Of a DNA stretch of 20,822 nucleotides, positions 1 to 6,967 are shown piece after piece (within the stretch, counting starts at the first letter, position 1; the number at the start of each line of letters is the position of its first letter). The DNA is from a virus. The stretch is taken from positions 1-20,822 of the IMG/VR virus record IMGVR_UViG_3300030329_002069; one strand, written 5' to 3'. The notes beneath the pieces are model-generated. The model saw only the letters and a program-made list of their open reading frames with translations, ran no database searches and was not told where the DNA came from. The position numbers and the translations under genes were made by a program.

Positions 1-176
1 ATCATAGCAGCCATTGTTACCCAAGCCATTTGCTTCTGGGCTTCACTTTTTTCTTCACGAAGCTCCAGTTCAATCAATTCCTGATGTCGCTTTATTTCTT
101 CATCGCTCACAGTACCATCATGGTCAACATCATATTTAGCGTATATGGACTCAGGGTCTAATTTTTTCGGAGTCAT
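1..176 (-). CDS. Small EF-hand protein, 3' end outside window
   Basis: A reading frame starts with ATG at 174-176 and stays open for 58 codons to the window edge, so the C-terminus is missing. Residues 16-27 form a complete canonical EF-hand calcium loop: D16, D18, D20, G21, V23 and E27 sit at loop positions 1, 3, 5, 6, 8 and 12. A charged helix follows (many E, K, R), then a hydrophobic run (AWVTMAAM) that may begin a membrane segment at the cut edge. The start shares one base with the upstream stop (TAATG), so translation is probably coupled. Calcium binding is inferred from the loop. Role unknown; a place in a lysis or envelope-associated cassette is a guess from the neighbouring membrane protein. 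Only one EF-hand is visible, whereas classical EF-hands occur in pairs. Confidence 0.75.
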   Translation of the reverse strand, partial: MTPKKLDPESIYAKYDVDHDGTVSDEEIKRHQELIELELREEKSEAQKQMAWVTMAAM

Positions 177-367
177 TAGTGCAACCTCAATAACAAAGTA
201 ACAACCACACCGCCCATCCCAGCTAACAAGGCAAAGGTGTGTTGTCTTATATTGCGTTCAATATTGTCCAATCGGTTAAATATTGTCTTGTCTCGCTCCT
301 CGCAACGTGCAACGTGCGCTTCTAGTTTAGCTGTTACGGCATAAATTTTTTCTTCTGTTTGTTCCAT
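176..367 (-). CDS. Coiled-coil protein with C-terminal membrane anchor (XhlA/holin-like)
   Basis: A 63-residue protein. Residues 1-42 are charged and helical with heptad-like spacing (LEAHVARCEERDKTIFNRL, then IERNI). Residues 44-61 are a hydrophobic span (FALLAGMGGVVVTLLL), and the protein ends RLH. A short N-terminal coiled coil plus one C-terminal transmembrane helix is the layout of XhlA-type hemolysin/holin accessory proteins, so a lysis role is possible but only inferred from shape. I chose the ATG at 365-367 because GGTGG lies 5 nt upstream. A GTG at 374-376 would add three residues, but that codon lies inside the Shine-Dalgarno itself. The start is one base past the stop of the fibre gene. 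The stop overlaps the next start. Confidence 0.72.
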   Translation of the reverse strand: MEQTEEKIYAVTAKLEAHVARCEERDKTIFNRLDNIERNIRQHTFALLAGMGGVVVTLLLRLH

Positions 368-368
368 A

Positions 369-2228
369 TTATCCACCTAAACTAGCCACTTTAGCCTCTA
401 ATGCCTCAATCCGCTCCATTGCCTCCTGAAGTGCTTTTAGGGCTTTCATATGGATAACGGAATACTTCACGCTTTTGAAGGATTTTTGATTCCCACTGGA
501 ATCTAAAACAGGAACATCATCACCCCCATCATCCGCCGGATTGAACTCCAAGTGTGTTTTCACCAGCTTATCCATACCTGCCGATTCAAGTTCTTGGGCG
601 ATGACACCTATTTGAGTCGGGCCAGAGGTTTTATCGGCAATGTAGGAGTATTTACGGACACGCATCGCTTTAATATCGTTCCACTGACTGCCGCTATCAA
701 CAATGTGTTCTTTAAGTCGTGCGTCGGATGTCGAACCATATGAATTGGTCGCAGACATGAAATCGCCATTAACCTCTATTTCTGATTTGAGCGTACCGCT
801 TACTTTATTTTGCCATACAGGATCACCAGCGGAGGTTCCATTCGCCACCACCATCTTAGTAAAAGTCGTCCCGTCTGTTCCCTGATCGTCATAGATAATA
901 ATCCCTTTCCCGTCCATGTCCGTATAGTTGTCGTTAGCCTGATTACGGCCCATGTAAATAACGCCTCTTTCATAGAAAGAGTTAAGGGATGTGTCACCAG
1001 CCTCTATGCGAAATCCTTGAGTGAGATAAACATTTCCCGTAGAGTTAATTTGTACTGCGTCCGTGTCACTAGCAGTCCCGATATACCCATTGTTGGGAAT
1101 GACAATGTTGCCACCAGTGGTCATCAGACCTCCGCCATTATATGTGCCGGATACTGTGAGATTCCCACCGGAAGATAAGGACATTTTTTCAGATGCTGCT
1201 TCTGATGCGGCTGTCCTAAAAGACAGCTTGGTAGCGTTATTATCAGCAGCGAAAGTTCCCTCTGAAACGGCTGCTACTTCTGCTGCTACAAGAATAGCGT
1301 CCGTACCGCCCGATTCATCAGGCGCTTGAAATTGGATCTTGCCTAATTCCTCATCTGCGATAATATCTGTCTCGCCTGTCTGTAACGTCAATACAAACGG
1401 CTTGTCATCTCCCGTATTTGTGTTCTTAAAAACTAATCCAACATCCGCACTATGGGTTACGGTGACATCTGCATCTGCTCCAAATTTTATTGCTGAACTA
1501 TCTGTTGGTAGTGTTAATGCACCACCAGAGGTTAGTGTCATTTTTTCAGCAGCAGCTTCTGATGCGCCCGTTTTAAAAGATAGCTTGGTAGCATTACTAC
1601 TTGAGCTAAAATCTCCTTCTGATACTGCCGCAACTTCTGCTGCGACAAGTATAGCGTCCGTACCTGTACCTTCATCAGGCGCTTGAAACTGTATTTTGCC
1701 TAACACATCATCAGCAGCGACATCAGTATCACCTGTCTGTAGTAGTAAAGTTGCTGGACTAGAACTTGTTGCTGGGTTTTTAATAATCAAATTATTCAGA
1801 TTAAGATCAATAAACGCATCTGTTATTGCAGCACCAGCCCCTGCCCCATCACTGTATATAACCTTCACATGACCATTTGGTACAACAACCTCACTTCCTG
1901 AACCCTGCTTCATGGAAATGTTATACCCTCCAGACGTAGCATTTTCTATAATCCAGAGTTTACATACCGTATTGGGGAGCAGAGATACCGTGCAAACAGA
2001 ATCAAGTGTTCCTGTATATTTTAAGTATAAGGCTCTTCCGGGGTCTGTTGCGCCATCTGCTATAGTTGTTGAAAAAGTATCTGCGTCCTCAGTAATTGCT
2101 TCTGTAGCATAACCAAATGCTTCGGCAATCAACTCAAGATTAGTATTAGTGGTTGTCCCCCACGTAGTAGATTGTTCCCCACTACCTATCTCTTCAAGTC
2201 GTAAGTCATTAACGTATGTACTTGCCAT
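369..2228 (-). CDS. Tail fibre/spike protein with C-terminal S74 intramolecular chaperone
   Basis: A 619-residue virion fibre. Residues 1-145 form an N-terminal domain typical of marine phage fibres (starts MASTYVNDLRLEEIG, with TTWGTTTNTN), likely the part that attaches to the particle. Two tandem modules of about 80 residues follow, roughly 161-240 and 280-360. Each has the pattern LQTG-TD, LGKIQFQAPDE, TDAILVAAEVAAVSEG, NATKLSF, EKM. Residues 501-619 match Peptidase_S74 (the endosialidase-type chaperone): they begin SDARLKEHI, with the cleavage serine S501 and the lysine five residues later, and end in a leucine-zipper-like helix (LQEAMERIEALEAKV). In this family the chaperone drives trimer folding and then cuts itself off. 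The receptor is unknown. Start is ATG at 2226-2228. It is a paralogue of the gene at 2895-4349. Confidence 0.88.
   Translation of the reverse strand: MASTYVNDLRLEEIGSGEQSTTWGTTTNTNLELIAEAFGYATEAITEDADTFSTTIADGATDPGRALYLKYTGTLDSVCTVSLLPNTVCKLWIIENATSGGYNISMKQGSGSEVVVPNGHVKVIYSDGAGAGAAITDAFIDLNLNNLIIKNPATSSSPATLLLQTGDTDVAADDVLGKIQFQAPDEGTGTDAILVAAEVAAVSEGDFSSSSNATKLSFKTGASEAAAEKMTLTSGGALTLPTDSSAIKFGADADVTVTHSADVGLVFKNTNTGDDKPFVLTLQTGETDIIADEELGKIQFQAPDESGGTDAILVAAEVAAVSEGTFAADNNATKLSFRTAASEAASEKMSLSSGGNLTVSGTYNGGGLMTTGGNIVIPNNGYIGTASDTDAVQINSTGNVYLTQGFRIEAGDTSLNSFYERGVIYMGRNQANDNYTDMDGKGIIIYDDQGTDGTTFTKMVVANGTSAGDPVWQNKVSGTLKSEIEVNGDFMSATNSYGSTSDARLKEHIVDSGSQWNDIKAMRVRKYSYIADKTSGPTQIGVIAQELESAGMDKLVKTHLEFNPADDGGDDVPVLDSSGNQKSFKSVKYSVIHMKALKALQEAMERIEALEAKVASLGG
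1149..1391 (-). repeat. Fibre module copy B (about 80 residues)
   Basis: This stretch encodes residues 280-360 of the 619-residue fibre. The module recurs at 1509-1748 in the same gene and at 3738-3983 in the paralogous fibre. The protein copies are clearly similar (QFQAPDE, TDAILVAAE, AAVSEG and NATKLSF all recur), but the DNA has diverged at many synonymous sites, so the duplication is not recent. Confidence 0.8.
1509..1748 (-). repeat. Fibre module copy A (about 80 residues)
   Basis: This stretch encodes residues 161-240 of the 619-residue fibre. At protein level it is closest to the module in the second fibre: both carry SEGDFSSSSNATKLSFKTGA. That similarity across two genes suggests past recombination or gene conversion between the fibres. 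Confidence 0.8.
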
Positions 2229-2237
2229 AATATATTC

Positions 2238-2891
2238 CTATGCTGCTATATCTTCCCAAGTTATTGACTGTGAATCATCAACTGTAGCCCAAGTTATTGT
2301 CTGTGAATCATCTACAGCAGACCATGTTACCGTTTGTGAATCATCAACGGCTCCCCAAGCCTTAATTCCTACAGTACCAACAGCACCTGTGGCAGATACA
2401 CCTGTGGCAGATATAGCGGCCCCACCTGTAGCCGTTACTGACCCAACAGCACTTGTACCAGCTACACCTGTGGCAGATATAGTAGCTCCACCTGTAGCCG
2501 TGACTGATCCAATAGAGCCTGTGCCAGATACACCTGTGGCACTGACCGTAACGCCTGTGCCGCCTGTGGCAGTAACCGATCCAACAGCACTTGTACCAGC
2601 TACACCTGTGACAGATACATTAGCATCTCCTGTTACAGTTACCGATCCAACAGCACTTGTACCAGCTACACCTGTGGCAGATACATTAGCATCTCCTGTT
2701 ACAGTTACTGATCCAACAGAGCCTGTAGCAGACACGCCTGTAGCACTAACGGTAACGCCTGTGCCACCTGTAGCAGTTACTGATCCAACAGCACTTGTAC
2801 CAGCCACACCTGTAGCACTAACTGTTACCGATACTGATGCAATAGTTTCTGCGGAAAAAGGTGCTTCGGAAAATGTCTGTAGTGTGAACAT
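2238..2891 (-). CDS. Low-complexity Gly/Ala/Thr/Val/Ser repeat protein between the two fibres
   Basis: A 217-residue protein. After about 24 residues it holds roughly seven degenerate copies of a 20-22 residue unit (ATGVAGTSAVGSVTATGG and variants). It ends with three 11-residue copies of the pattern AVDDSQTITWS, around residues 181-213. There are no cysteines and almost no charge in the repeat region, so an extended beta-rich, elastic or adhesive structure is likely. I recall similar repeat proteins beside fibres in marine phages, but their role is not established. The start is ATG at 2889-2891, 3 nt after the upstream fibre stop. The Shine-Dalgarno is poor (AGAGA), which suggests coupling. 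It is probably a virion fibre or tip component, inferred from its position between two S74 fibres. An alternative is a phase-variable or length-variable spacer. Confidence 0.75.
   Translation of the reverse strand: MFTLQTFSEAPFSAETIASVSVTVSATGVAGTSAVGSVTATGGTGVTVSATGVSATGSVGSVTVTGDANVSATGVAGTSAVGSVTVTGDANVSVTGVAGTSAVGSVTATGGTGVTVSATGVSGTGSIGSVTATGGATISATGVAGTSAVGSVTATGGAAISATGVSATGAVGTVGIKAWGAVDDSQTVTWSAVDDSQTITWATVDDSQSITWEDIAA
2367..2819 (-). repeat. Tandem repeats with about 66-nt period (22-residue units)
   Basis: About seven tandem degenerate units. Two adjacent units, 2578-2643 and 2644-2709, are almost identical 66-mers; other units are 60-66 nt long with blocks exchanged. Every spacing is a multiple of three, so copy-number change would keep the frame. 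The pattern points to expansion by slippage or unequal recombination. Confidence 0.85.
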
Positions 2892-2894
2892 TCT

Positions 2895-4349
2895 CTACGA
2901 AGCCTCTAGTGTTGCGACTCTTGCTTTTAAAGCAGTCATCTCAGACTCAAGCGACTCTATTTTCGCCATTGCTTCCTGTAACGCCTTCAGAGCCTTCATG
3001 TGAATGACAGAATACTTTGCGCTTTTATAAGATTTCTGGTTTCCATCCGAGTCGAGAAATGGCGTTTCGCCAGCATCATTATCGGAAGGCAATGTTTCAA
3101 GGTGAGTTGTGACGAGCTTGCCCATACCTGCTGATTCAAGCTCCTGAGCTATCACGCCGATCATGTTTGGAGCATCTACATTTTCATCTTTGAAAGAAAA
3201 CTTGCGAACTCGAATGTTTTTTATGTCATTCCATTGACTGCCTGAATCAACGATGTTCTCTTTGAGATTTAAATCGGAAGTCGCTCCGTATGAATTAGTT
3301 GCTGACTGAAAATCGCCGTTCGACTCGATCTCGGATTTAATGACATTGTTCAAACGATTTTGCCAGACCGGACTTCCTCCAGAAGTATTGTAAACTCTCG
3401 TTACGGTGTAGGTCGTCGCATCACTAAGATCGTCATAAATTATAAAACCTTTTCCAGACTGATCATGTTCAGCGCCATCAGACGTTTGGCCTAGACGAAC
3501 CCACCCCCGCGCAAAATAGTGATTCAAAGAGGCAGTCCCGTCACCGAATCTTGATCCTTGGTCGCCCGTCGTGATTCCTCCGCCAGTGATCAAACGTCCT
3601 GAGTCGCTTCCATCGATTGTTAAAAAAGTCGTATCTACACCATCATCTGTGCCTTTGAAAATAATGTCGGTGTCATCACCTTGGGCATCGATTGTGATAT
3701 TACTTGAGGTCGCGATAATAGAATTAGTAACAACGCTGCCAGATACCGTAAGATTCCCTCCAGAGGACAAAGACATTTTCTCTGTAGCGGCTTCACTAGC
3801 CCCTGTTTTAAACGACAATTTAGTGGCATTACTACTTGAGCTAAAATCACCTTCTGAAACGGCTGCTATTTCTGCCGCCACTAGAATTGCATCCGTTCCC
3901 GCCGCTTCATCTGGAGCTTGAAACTGTACCTTCCCTAGTGCGTCATCTGCTGCAATATCTGTCTCGCCTGTTTGAAGTAATAGAACCGCAGGTTTGTCAT
4001 CCCCTGTTTCTGTGGCTTTTATAGTGACATTGCCTTCCGCATCACCATAAATTGCCTTACTAGCCGGATATACTACAAAGACATCTTTACTGTCTGAAGA
4101 AAAATTTACCGCATTATTGGAGTTCGTAGAAGCCAGTACAGTTGTCCGGGCTAGTGTTGTCCCACTTGACGTATAAGTTCCTAGCCCTACTTCCCAGTTT
4201 GTACCGTCAATAACGGCGTAATAAGTAGTATTTCCATCGCCTATTGCAGAAAATGCCTGAAATCCAGATGCTGCTCCAGCTAAAGTAAGCGTACCTGTAC
4301 CAGAAGTGGTAGAGGTTTCCTTAACACGATCTTTTACAACTAAGGCCAT
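2895..4349 (-). CDS. Second tail fibre/spike protein with C-terminal S74 chaperone
   Basis: A 484-residue fibre. Residues 1-105 form a different N-terminal domain from the first fibre, with ETSTTSGTGTLTLAGA and GDGNTTYYAVIDG, a type common at the start of phage tail proteins. One repeat module follows at 123-204, shared with the first fibre. Residues 358-484 match Peptidase_S74: SDLNLKENI carries the presumed cleavage serine S358 and K363, then IGVIAQELESAGM, then a C-terminal coiled coil (MAKIESLESEMTALKARVATL). The two chaperone domains are very similar in protein (VDSGSQWNDIK and KYSVIHMKALKALQEAM are identical) but differ at many codon third positions. The first S74 residues differ slightly (LNLK here, ARLK in the other). 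Start is ATG at 4347-4349. Confidence 0.88.
   Translation of the reverse strand: MALVVKDRVKETSTTSGTGTLTLAGAASGFQAFSAIGDGNTTYYAVIDGTNWEVGLGTYTSSGTTLARTTVLASTNSNNAVNFSSDSKDVFVVYPASKAIYGDAEGNVTIKATETGDDKPAVLLLQTGETDIAADDALGKVQFQAPDEAAGTDAILVAAEIAAVSEGDFSSSSNATKLSFKTGASEAATEKMSLSSGGNLTVSGSVVTNSIIATSSNITIDAQGDDTDIIFKGTDDGVDTTFLTIDGSDSGRLITGGGITTGDQGSRFGDGTASLNHYFARGWVRLGQTSDGAEHDQSGKGFIIYDDLSDATTYTVTRVYNTSGGSPVWQNRLNNVIKSEIESNGDFQSATNSYGATSDLNLKENIVDSGSQWNDIKNIRVRKFSFKDENVDAPNMIGVIAQELESAGMGKLVTTHLETLPSDNDAGETPFLDSDGNQKSYKSAKYSVIHMKALKALQEAMAKIESLESEMTALKARVATLEAS
3738..3983 (-). repeat. Fibre module copy C (about 80 residues)
   Basis: This stretch encodes residues 123-204 of the 484-residue fibre. 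It is homologous to copies A and B in the other fibre gene and ends with the same SLSSGGNLTVSG as copy B, so it combines features of both. Confidence 0.8.
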
Positions 4350-4354
4350 TGTGG

Positions 4355-4786
4355 TTAGGCGATCCTTATAATCGCGTTACTAGCGTCTGCGGCAGGAAAC
4401 GCAATCGTAAAATCACCCGCAGTAGATGTCTTGTCAGCACCAAAATTTAAAACAAGGACAGAGGTATCCCCAGAAGTATCCTCATTAAAAATTAAAGCCC
4501 CTCTAGCAGTTATGGTACTAGATGACCAAGTAGTGTCTGCAAAATCCGTTATGGCAGTTGTGCCATCAAGAGAAGGATCTACACGAGTTAACGTGTTACC
4601 TTTAGCCGTATAATTAGTTCCACTAACTTCATTACTTGTAGTATATGCTGTAGTAGAAGCACCTAAACTAGCACTTGATGTATATAAAGCTATTTTAAAT
4701 GTGTTGCCACCACTGTTAAGAAAATTGTGTTTAGCTTCAAGTAATTCTTGCTTAAAACTTGAACACATTGCTTGTGTTATTGCCAT
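4355..4786 (-). CDS. Conserved small phage virion/tail protein
   Basis: A 143-residue protein with a short N-terminal helix (MAITQAMCSSFKQELLEA) and then a beta-rich body with TFKIALYTSSASLGASTTAY, NEVSGTNYTAKG, WSSSTITARGALI and FPAADASNAIIRIA. I recognise this combination as a protein recurring in tail regions of marine phages, usually left as hypothetical or tail protein. It lies directly before the second fibre, so a baseplate or fibre-attachment role is plausible but inferred. Start is ATG at 4784-4786, directly abutting the upstream TAA with no gap, and AGAGGA lies 8-9 nt upstream. The fibre gene follows after 5 nt. Confidence 0.75.
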   Translation of the reverse strand: MAITQAMCSSFKQELLEAKHNFLNSGGNTFKIALYTSSASLGASTTAYTTSNEVSGTNYTAKGNTLTRVDPSLDGTTAITDFADTTWSSSTITARGALIFNEDTSGDTSVLVLNFGADKTSTAGDFTIAFPAADASNAIIRIA

Positions 4787-5113
4787 TTATATATCCTCTA
4801 TATTTTTAGCTATATCTGCATAACCTTGTTTTTCCAAAATTACTTTTATGGTTGCCCGTTCACTTTGAGCTACTTTATGAAAGTAATCTATTAACAATGC
4901 TTTTATCTGCGCTCTATATGCAACTGCTTGTTCACGTAATGGCATCGGTGTATCCGCAGAAATAGAAACAATACGTTTAACGGCTAATTCTGCCCATTCT
5001 TCAGCGTTCATACCTCTATCAGTTGTTGTAACAACAGTAGGGCTTCCAACATTTGATTCTATATTTACACTAAACAACAGCCCTTCTCCCTTGCCCTGCT
5101 CTATAAGTATCAT
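4787..5113 (-). CDS. Conserved hypothetical small helical protein
   Basis: Up to 108 residues, mainly alpha-helical after residue 33: NAEEWAELAVKRIVSI, then MPLREQAVAYRAQIKALLIDYFHKVAQ, then ATIKVILEKQGYADIAKNI. I recall this pattern (a TTxxRG turn, then EEWAE and a long helix pair) as a conserved gene between adaptor and tail genes in marine phages, with no known function. The start is uncertain. The ATG at 5111-5113 overlaps the upstream gene by 44 nt and has no clear Shine-Dalgarno. A TTG at about 5077 has GGAG 8 nt upstream, gives only an 8-nt overlap and leaves 96 residues, and is arguably the better start. Confidence 0.68.
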   Translation of the reverse strand: MILIEQGKGEGLLFSVNIESNVGSPTVVTTTDRGMNAEEWAELAVKRIVSISADTPMPLREQAVAYRAQIKALLIDYFHKVAQSERATIKVILEKQGYADIAKNIEDI

Positions 5114-5708
5114 TACGATTCTTATATTCAGCCAACTCTTTTAGTGTAATTAATGCAGTATCATACCGTTTTTGATACTCAGCCATTACGTCTGGCTCAC
5201 CTTTCATAAACGTATAGGCTTCAAGAATACCCCCATACAAAAGCACGGAACTATAGTTATCCCCAATCCATGTTGTTCCACTGGATACAGTAGTGATGGA
5301 TTCTGGATAATAGTAATAATGAAGCTCCATCGTATAACCGGAGTCTGGTGTTGGCCCCACTATTAAAGTTGTATCATCAAAAAGCGCATAATACTGCGGA
5401 AGCCCTTTATTAGACCCTGCCGCAGGATAAGCCTCCCGTATAAAATTGACATCTTTATTAAGTAGATAGCTGTAATTGCTACTACCATCCAATACTGCCA
5501 ATGAAAACGTATCCAGCCAATCAGCAGGTAATGTCAAATATTGGTTATCTGTAGTTAAAGAGCCTGTGACATTCTTACGCAAATAAGCTATCTGGACTGT
5601 ATTATAGATGCGTTGTTCTGCTTGTGTAATAAACACATCAAGATCAGTTGAACTAAACTCATTCTCTACATAAGACTGAATAGCTGTTTTTAAACTTGAA
5701 TAATTCAT
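5070..5708 (-). CDS. Phage head-tail adaptor protein (SU10-type)
   Basis: A 212-residue protein with the features I associate with SU10-type phage adaptors: an N-terminal helix (MNYSSLKTAIQSYVENEF), then FITQAEQRIYNTVQIAYLRKN, a beta section with QYLTLPADWLDTFSLAVLD, YLLNKDVNFIREAYP, YYALFDDTTLIVGPTP and MELHYYYYPES, and C-terminal helices (YGGILEAYTFMKGEP, YQKRYDTALITLKEL). In that family the protein forms a ring between portal and tail in short-tailed phages. Start is ATG at 5706-5708, 5 nt after the preceding small gene's stop. No strong Shine-Dalgarno is visible, so coupling is likely. This gene is one reason for calling the phage podovirus-like. Confidence 0.82.
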   Translation of the reverse strand: MNYSSLKTAIQSYVENEFSSTDLDVFITQAEQRIYNTVQIAYLRKNVTGSLTTDNQYLTLPADWLDTFSLAVLDGSSNYSYLLNKDVNFIREAYPAAGSNKGLPQYYALFDDTTLIVGPTPDSGYTMELHYYYYPESITTVSSGTTWIGDNYSSVLLYGGILEAYTFMKGEPDVMAEYQKRYDTALITLKELAEYKNRNDTYRAGQGRRAVV

Positions 5709-5713
5709 ATTAA

Positions 5714-5875
5714 TTAATCTGAATTTTTACTAAATCCCGTACCTTTAGTTGCAGCACCTTTGCCTTTCATCTGCTGTGTTTGTGTATTAGGTATATTGTT
5801 TGGATACCCAGCCATATGCGGCATTGGGCATGGTTTAGGTTGATTTGGTTGAACTTGTACTTTAGGTTCTTTCAT
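5714..5875 (-). CDS. Small Pro/Gln-rich conserved phage protein, 53 residues
   Basis: A complete 53-residue frame from ATG at 5873-5875 to TAA at 5714-5716. GGAG sits 6 nt before the start. The N-terminal half is Pro/Gln/Lys-rich (MKEPKVQVQPNQPKPCPMPH), followed by AGYPN, TQTQQMKGKGAATKGTGF and a polar end. The last block resembles a short conserved protein that recurs in marine phage tail regions. It is too small and low in complexity for a fold call. It fills the space between the zinc-ribbon gene (9-nt gap) and the adaptor gene (5-nt gap), so the operon stays contiguous. Function unknown. Confidence 0.75.
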   Translation of the reverse strand: MKEPKVQVQPNQPKPCPMPHMAGYPNNIPNTQTQQMKGKGAATKGTGFSKNSD

Positions 5876-5884
5876 TATTTACTC

Positions 5885-6250
5885 CTATGAAGTAGTAACT
5901 GTAACTGACCCTACCTCTCCAGTAGCTTTTAGGTCATTTGGGGTAAGTCCATCATTATCATCAAATCCTACAGGAAACCATCCCCATTGAATTACCCTAC
6001 TACCTACACTATCTGCTGTTTCTGCATACGAAGTATCAGGTCTTGGGTTTCTAATAGCTTGAGGGTCATTAACTGGATATAGCCCAACAAAATTTTGAGG
6101 TTGATCTGGTTCCCAGCAAGTAGGGCATACTAAGATATTGGTTTTATGCGCTCTAATATAAATCTCTTTTAGCCGCTTTAATTTGTATTGGAAACCACAA
6201 CGATCACAATCTGCAATGGCGTGTTTGGCGGATGCAAATCTCTGAGCCAT
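5885..6250 (-). CDS. Zinc-ribbon protein with virion-repeat C-terminus
   Basis: A 121-residue protein. Cysteines C15, C18, C42 and C45 form two CxxC knuckles (CDRC and CPTC) about 24 residues apart, a typical zinc ribbon. The middle is Pro/Asn/Asp-rich (EPDQPQ, NPRPDTSY). The C-terminus, DGLTPNDLKATGEVGSVTV then TTS, carries the same ATGxVGSVTVT unit that repeats in the protein at 2238-2891. Metal binding is inferred from the cysteines. The position among adaptor and tail genes suggests a virion structural or assembly role. Start is ATG at 6248-6250, one base after the upstream TGA, with only a weak Shine-Dalgarno. Confidence 0.78.
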   Translation of the reverse strand: MAQRFASAKHAIADCDRCGFQYKLKRLKEIYIRAHKTNILVCPTCWEPDQPQNFVGLYPVNDPQAIRNPRPDTSYAETADSVGSRVIQWGWFPVGFDDNDGLTPNDLKATGEVGSVTVTTS

Positions 6251-6251
6251 A

Positions 6252-6962
6252 TCAATTCACATAATATATCTGTGGTGTGATTAATAGAGAGGACTTATCC
6301 CTGTCCTCATCAGAAGCAAGTAACCATGCCTCATCATACATTTGCTTAAGAACAGGAACCCGTTGCTCCGATCCCGGTATCTTCATTGACAAATGGTAAG
6401 CTAAACCCGCTACCATCGCTGGAAGAAACCTGAATGGTATATCCATAGTATTAAACCCATCACCTGCATCTAGTATTCTAGCCAACCGCCAATAAACTAA
6501 TGTGTAGGTGTCCGCGCTATCTGGCACAGGCCATAGAGTCACAGTAGGGTACTGCACCCCTCCTGACTCTGTAGCCCCGCTTTTACGATCTATGTATATC
6601 TGGGTAGGTCTGCCTGTTGTAGTCTTATTAGGGATCGCCGCATAACTTGACACAGTTACCCTAGATAAAGCCAGATCAGATTGTGTTGTACCTGATCCTG
6701 TACGGATAACGTGTTCTATTAAGTCAACCGTATCAACAGCAAGATTATATGTAGCTGTACCAGAAGTTAACGTCTGTGTACCTTCTTCTACTGTCCACAG
6801 ATTAATCCCACGATTTGCCCATTCTGCAAACAATAGGTTTAACGAGCGTCTAGCTGTTTTTAGATCATACCCAGACCGTAATTCAGACCCTGCTCGTTCA
6901 AATGCCTCCTCTACAATCTCATTTAAATCGAGATTGAAGGTCGCTGTTGATGATGTAGTCAT
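6252..6962 (-). CDS. Phage head-tail connector/tail tubular A-like protein
   Basis: A 236-residue protein with an N-terminal helical segment (LDLNEIVEEAFERAG, YDLKTARRSLNLLFAEWANRGINLW), then beta strands (EEGTQTLTSGTATYNL, VDLIEHVIRTG), a RPTQIYIDR element, VTLWPVPDSADTYTLVYW and C-terminal helices (LPAMVAGLAYHLSMKIP, LKQMYDEAWLLASDEDRD). This matches the general pattern of short-tail connector proteins of the tail tubular A or P22 gp4-like sort, which join portal and tail. I recall near-identical architecture in marine podoviruses. Which ring it forms, relative to the adaptor at 5070-5708, cannot be told from sequence alone. Start is ATG at 6960-6962 with AGG about 8 nt upstream. It begins 5 nt after the preceding small gene's stop. 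Confidence 0.75.
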   Translation of the reverse strand: MTTSSTATFNLDLNEIVEEAFERAGSELRSGYDLKTARRSLNLLFAEWANRGINLWTVEEGTQTLTSGTATYNLAVDTVDLIEHVIRTGSGTTQSDLALSRVTVSSYAAIPNKTTTGRPTQIYIDRKSGATESGGVQYPTVTLWPVPDSADTYTLVYWRLARILDAGDGFNTMDIPFRFLPAMVAGLAYHLSMKIPGSEQRVPVLKQMYDEAWLLASDEDRDKSSLLITPQIYYVN

Positions 6963-6967
6963 ACATA

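Noticed and set aside
2578-2709. Regular repeats resembling a CRISPR array
   Set aside because: Units are contiguous 66-mers without unique spacers and translate in frame as protein repeats, so this is a coding tandem repeat.
2149-3003. A 284-codon open frame on the plus strand over the repeat gene
   Set aside because: It is the antisense shadow of the 22-residue repeats: its sequence is a low-complexity PVADTPVA/VTDPTALV echo, it crosses the stop and start of real genes, and lacks a proper ribosome site in context.
1149-3983. Repeated fibre modules as variable/template regions of a diversity-generating retroelement
   Set aside because: Differences between copies are not confined to adenines, and no reverse transcriptase gene is present in the window.
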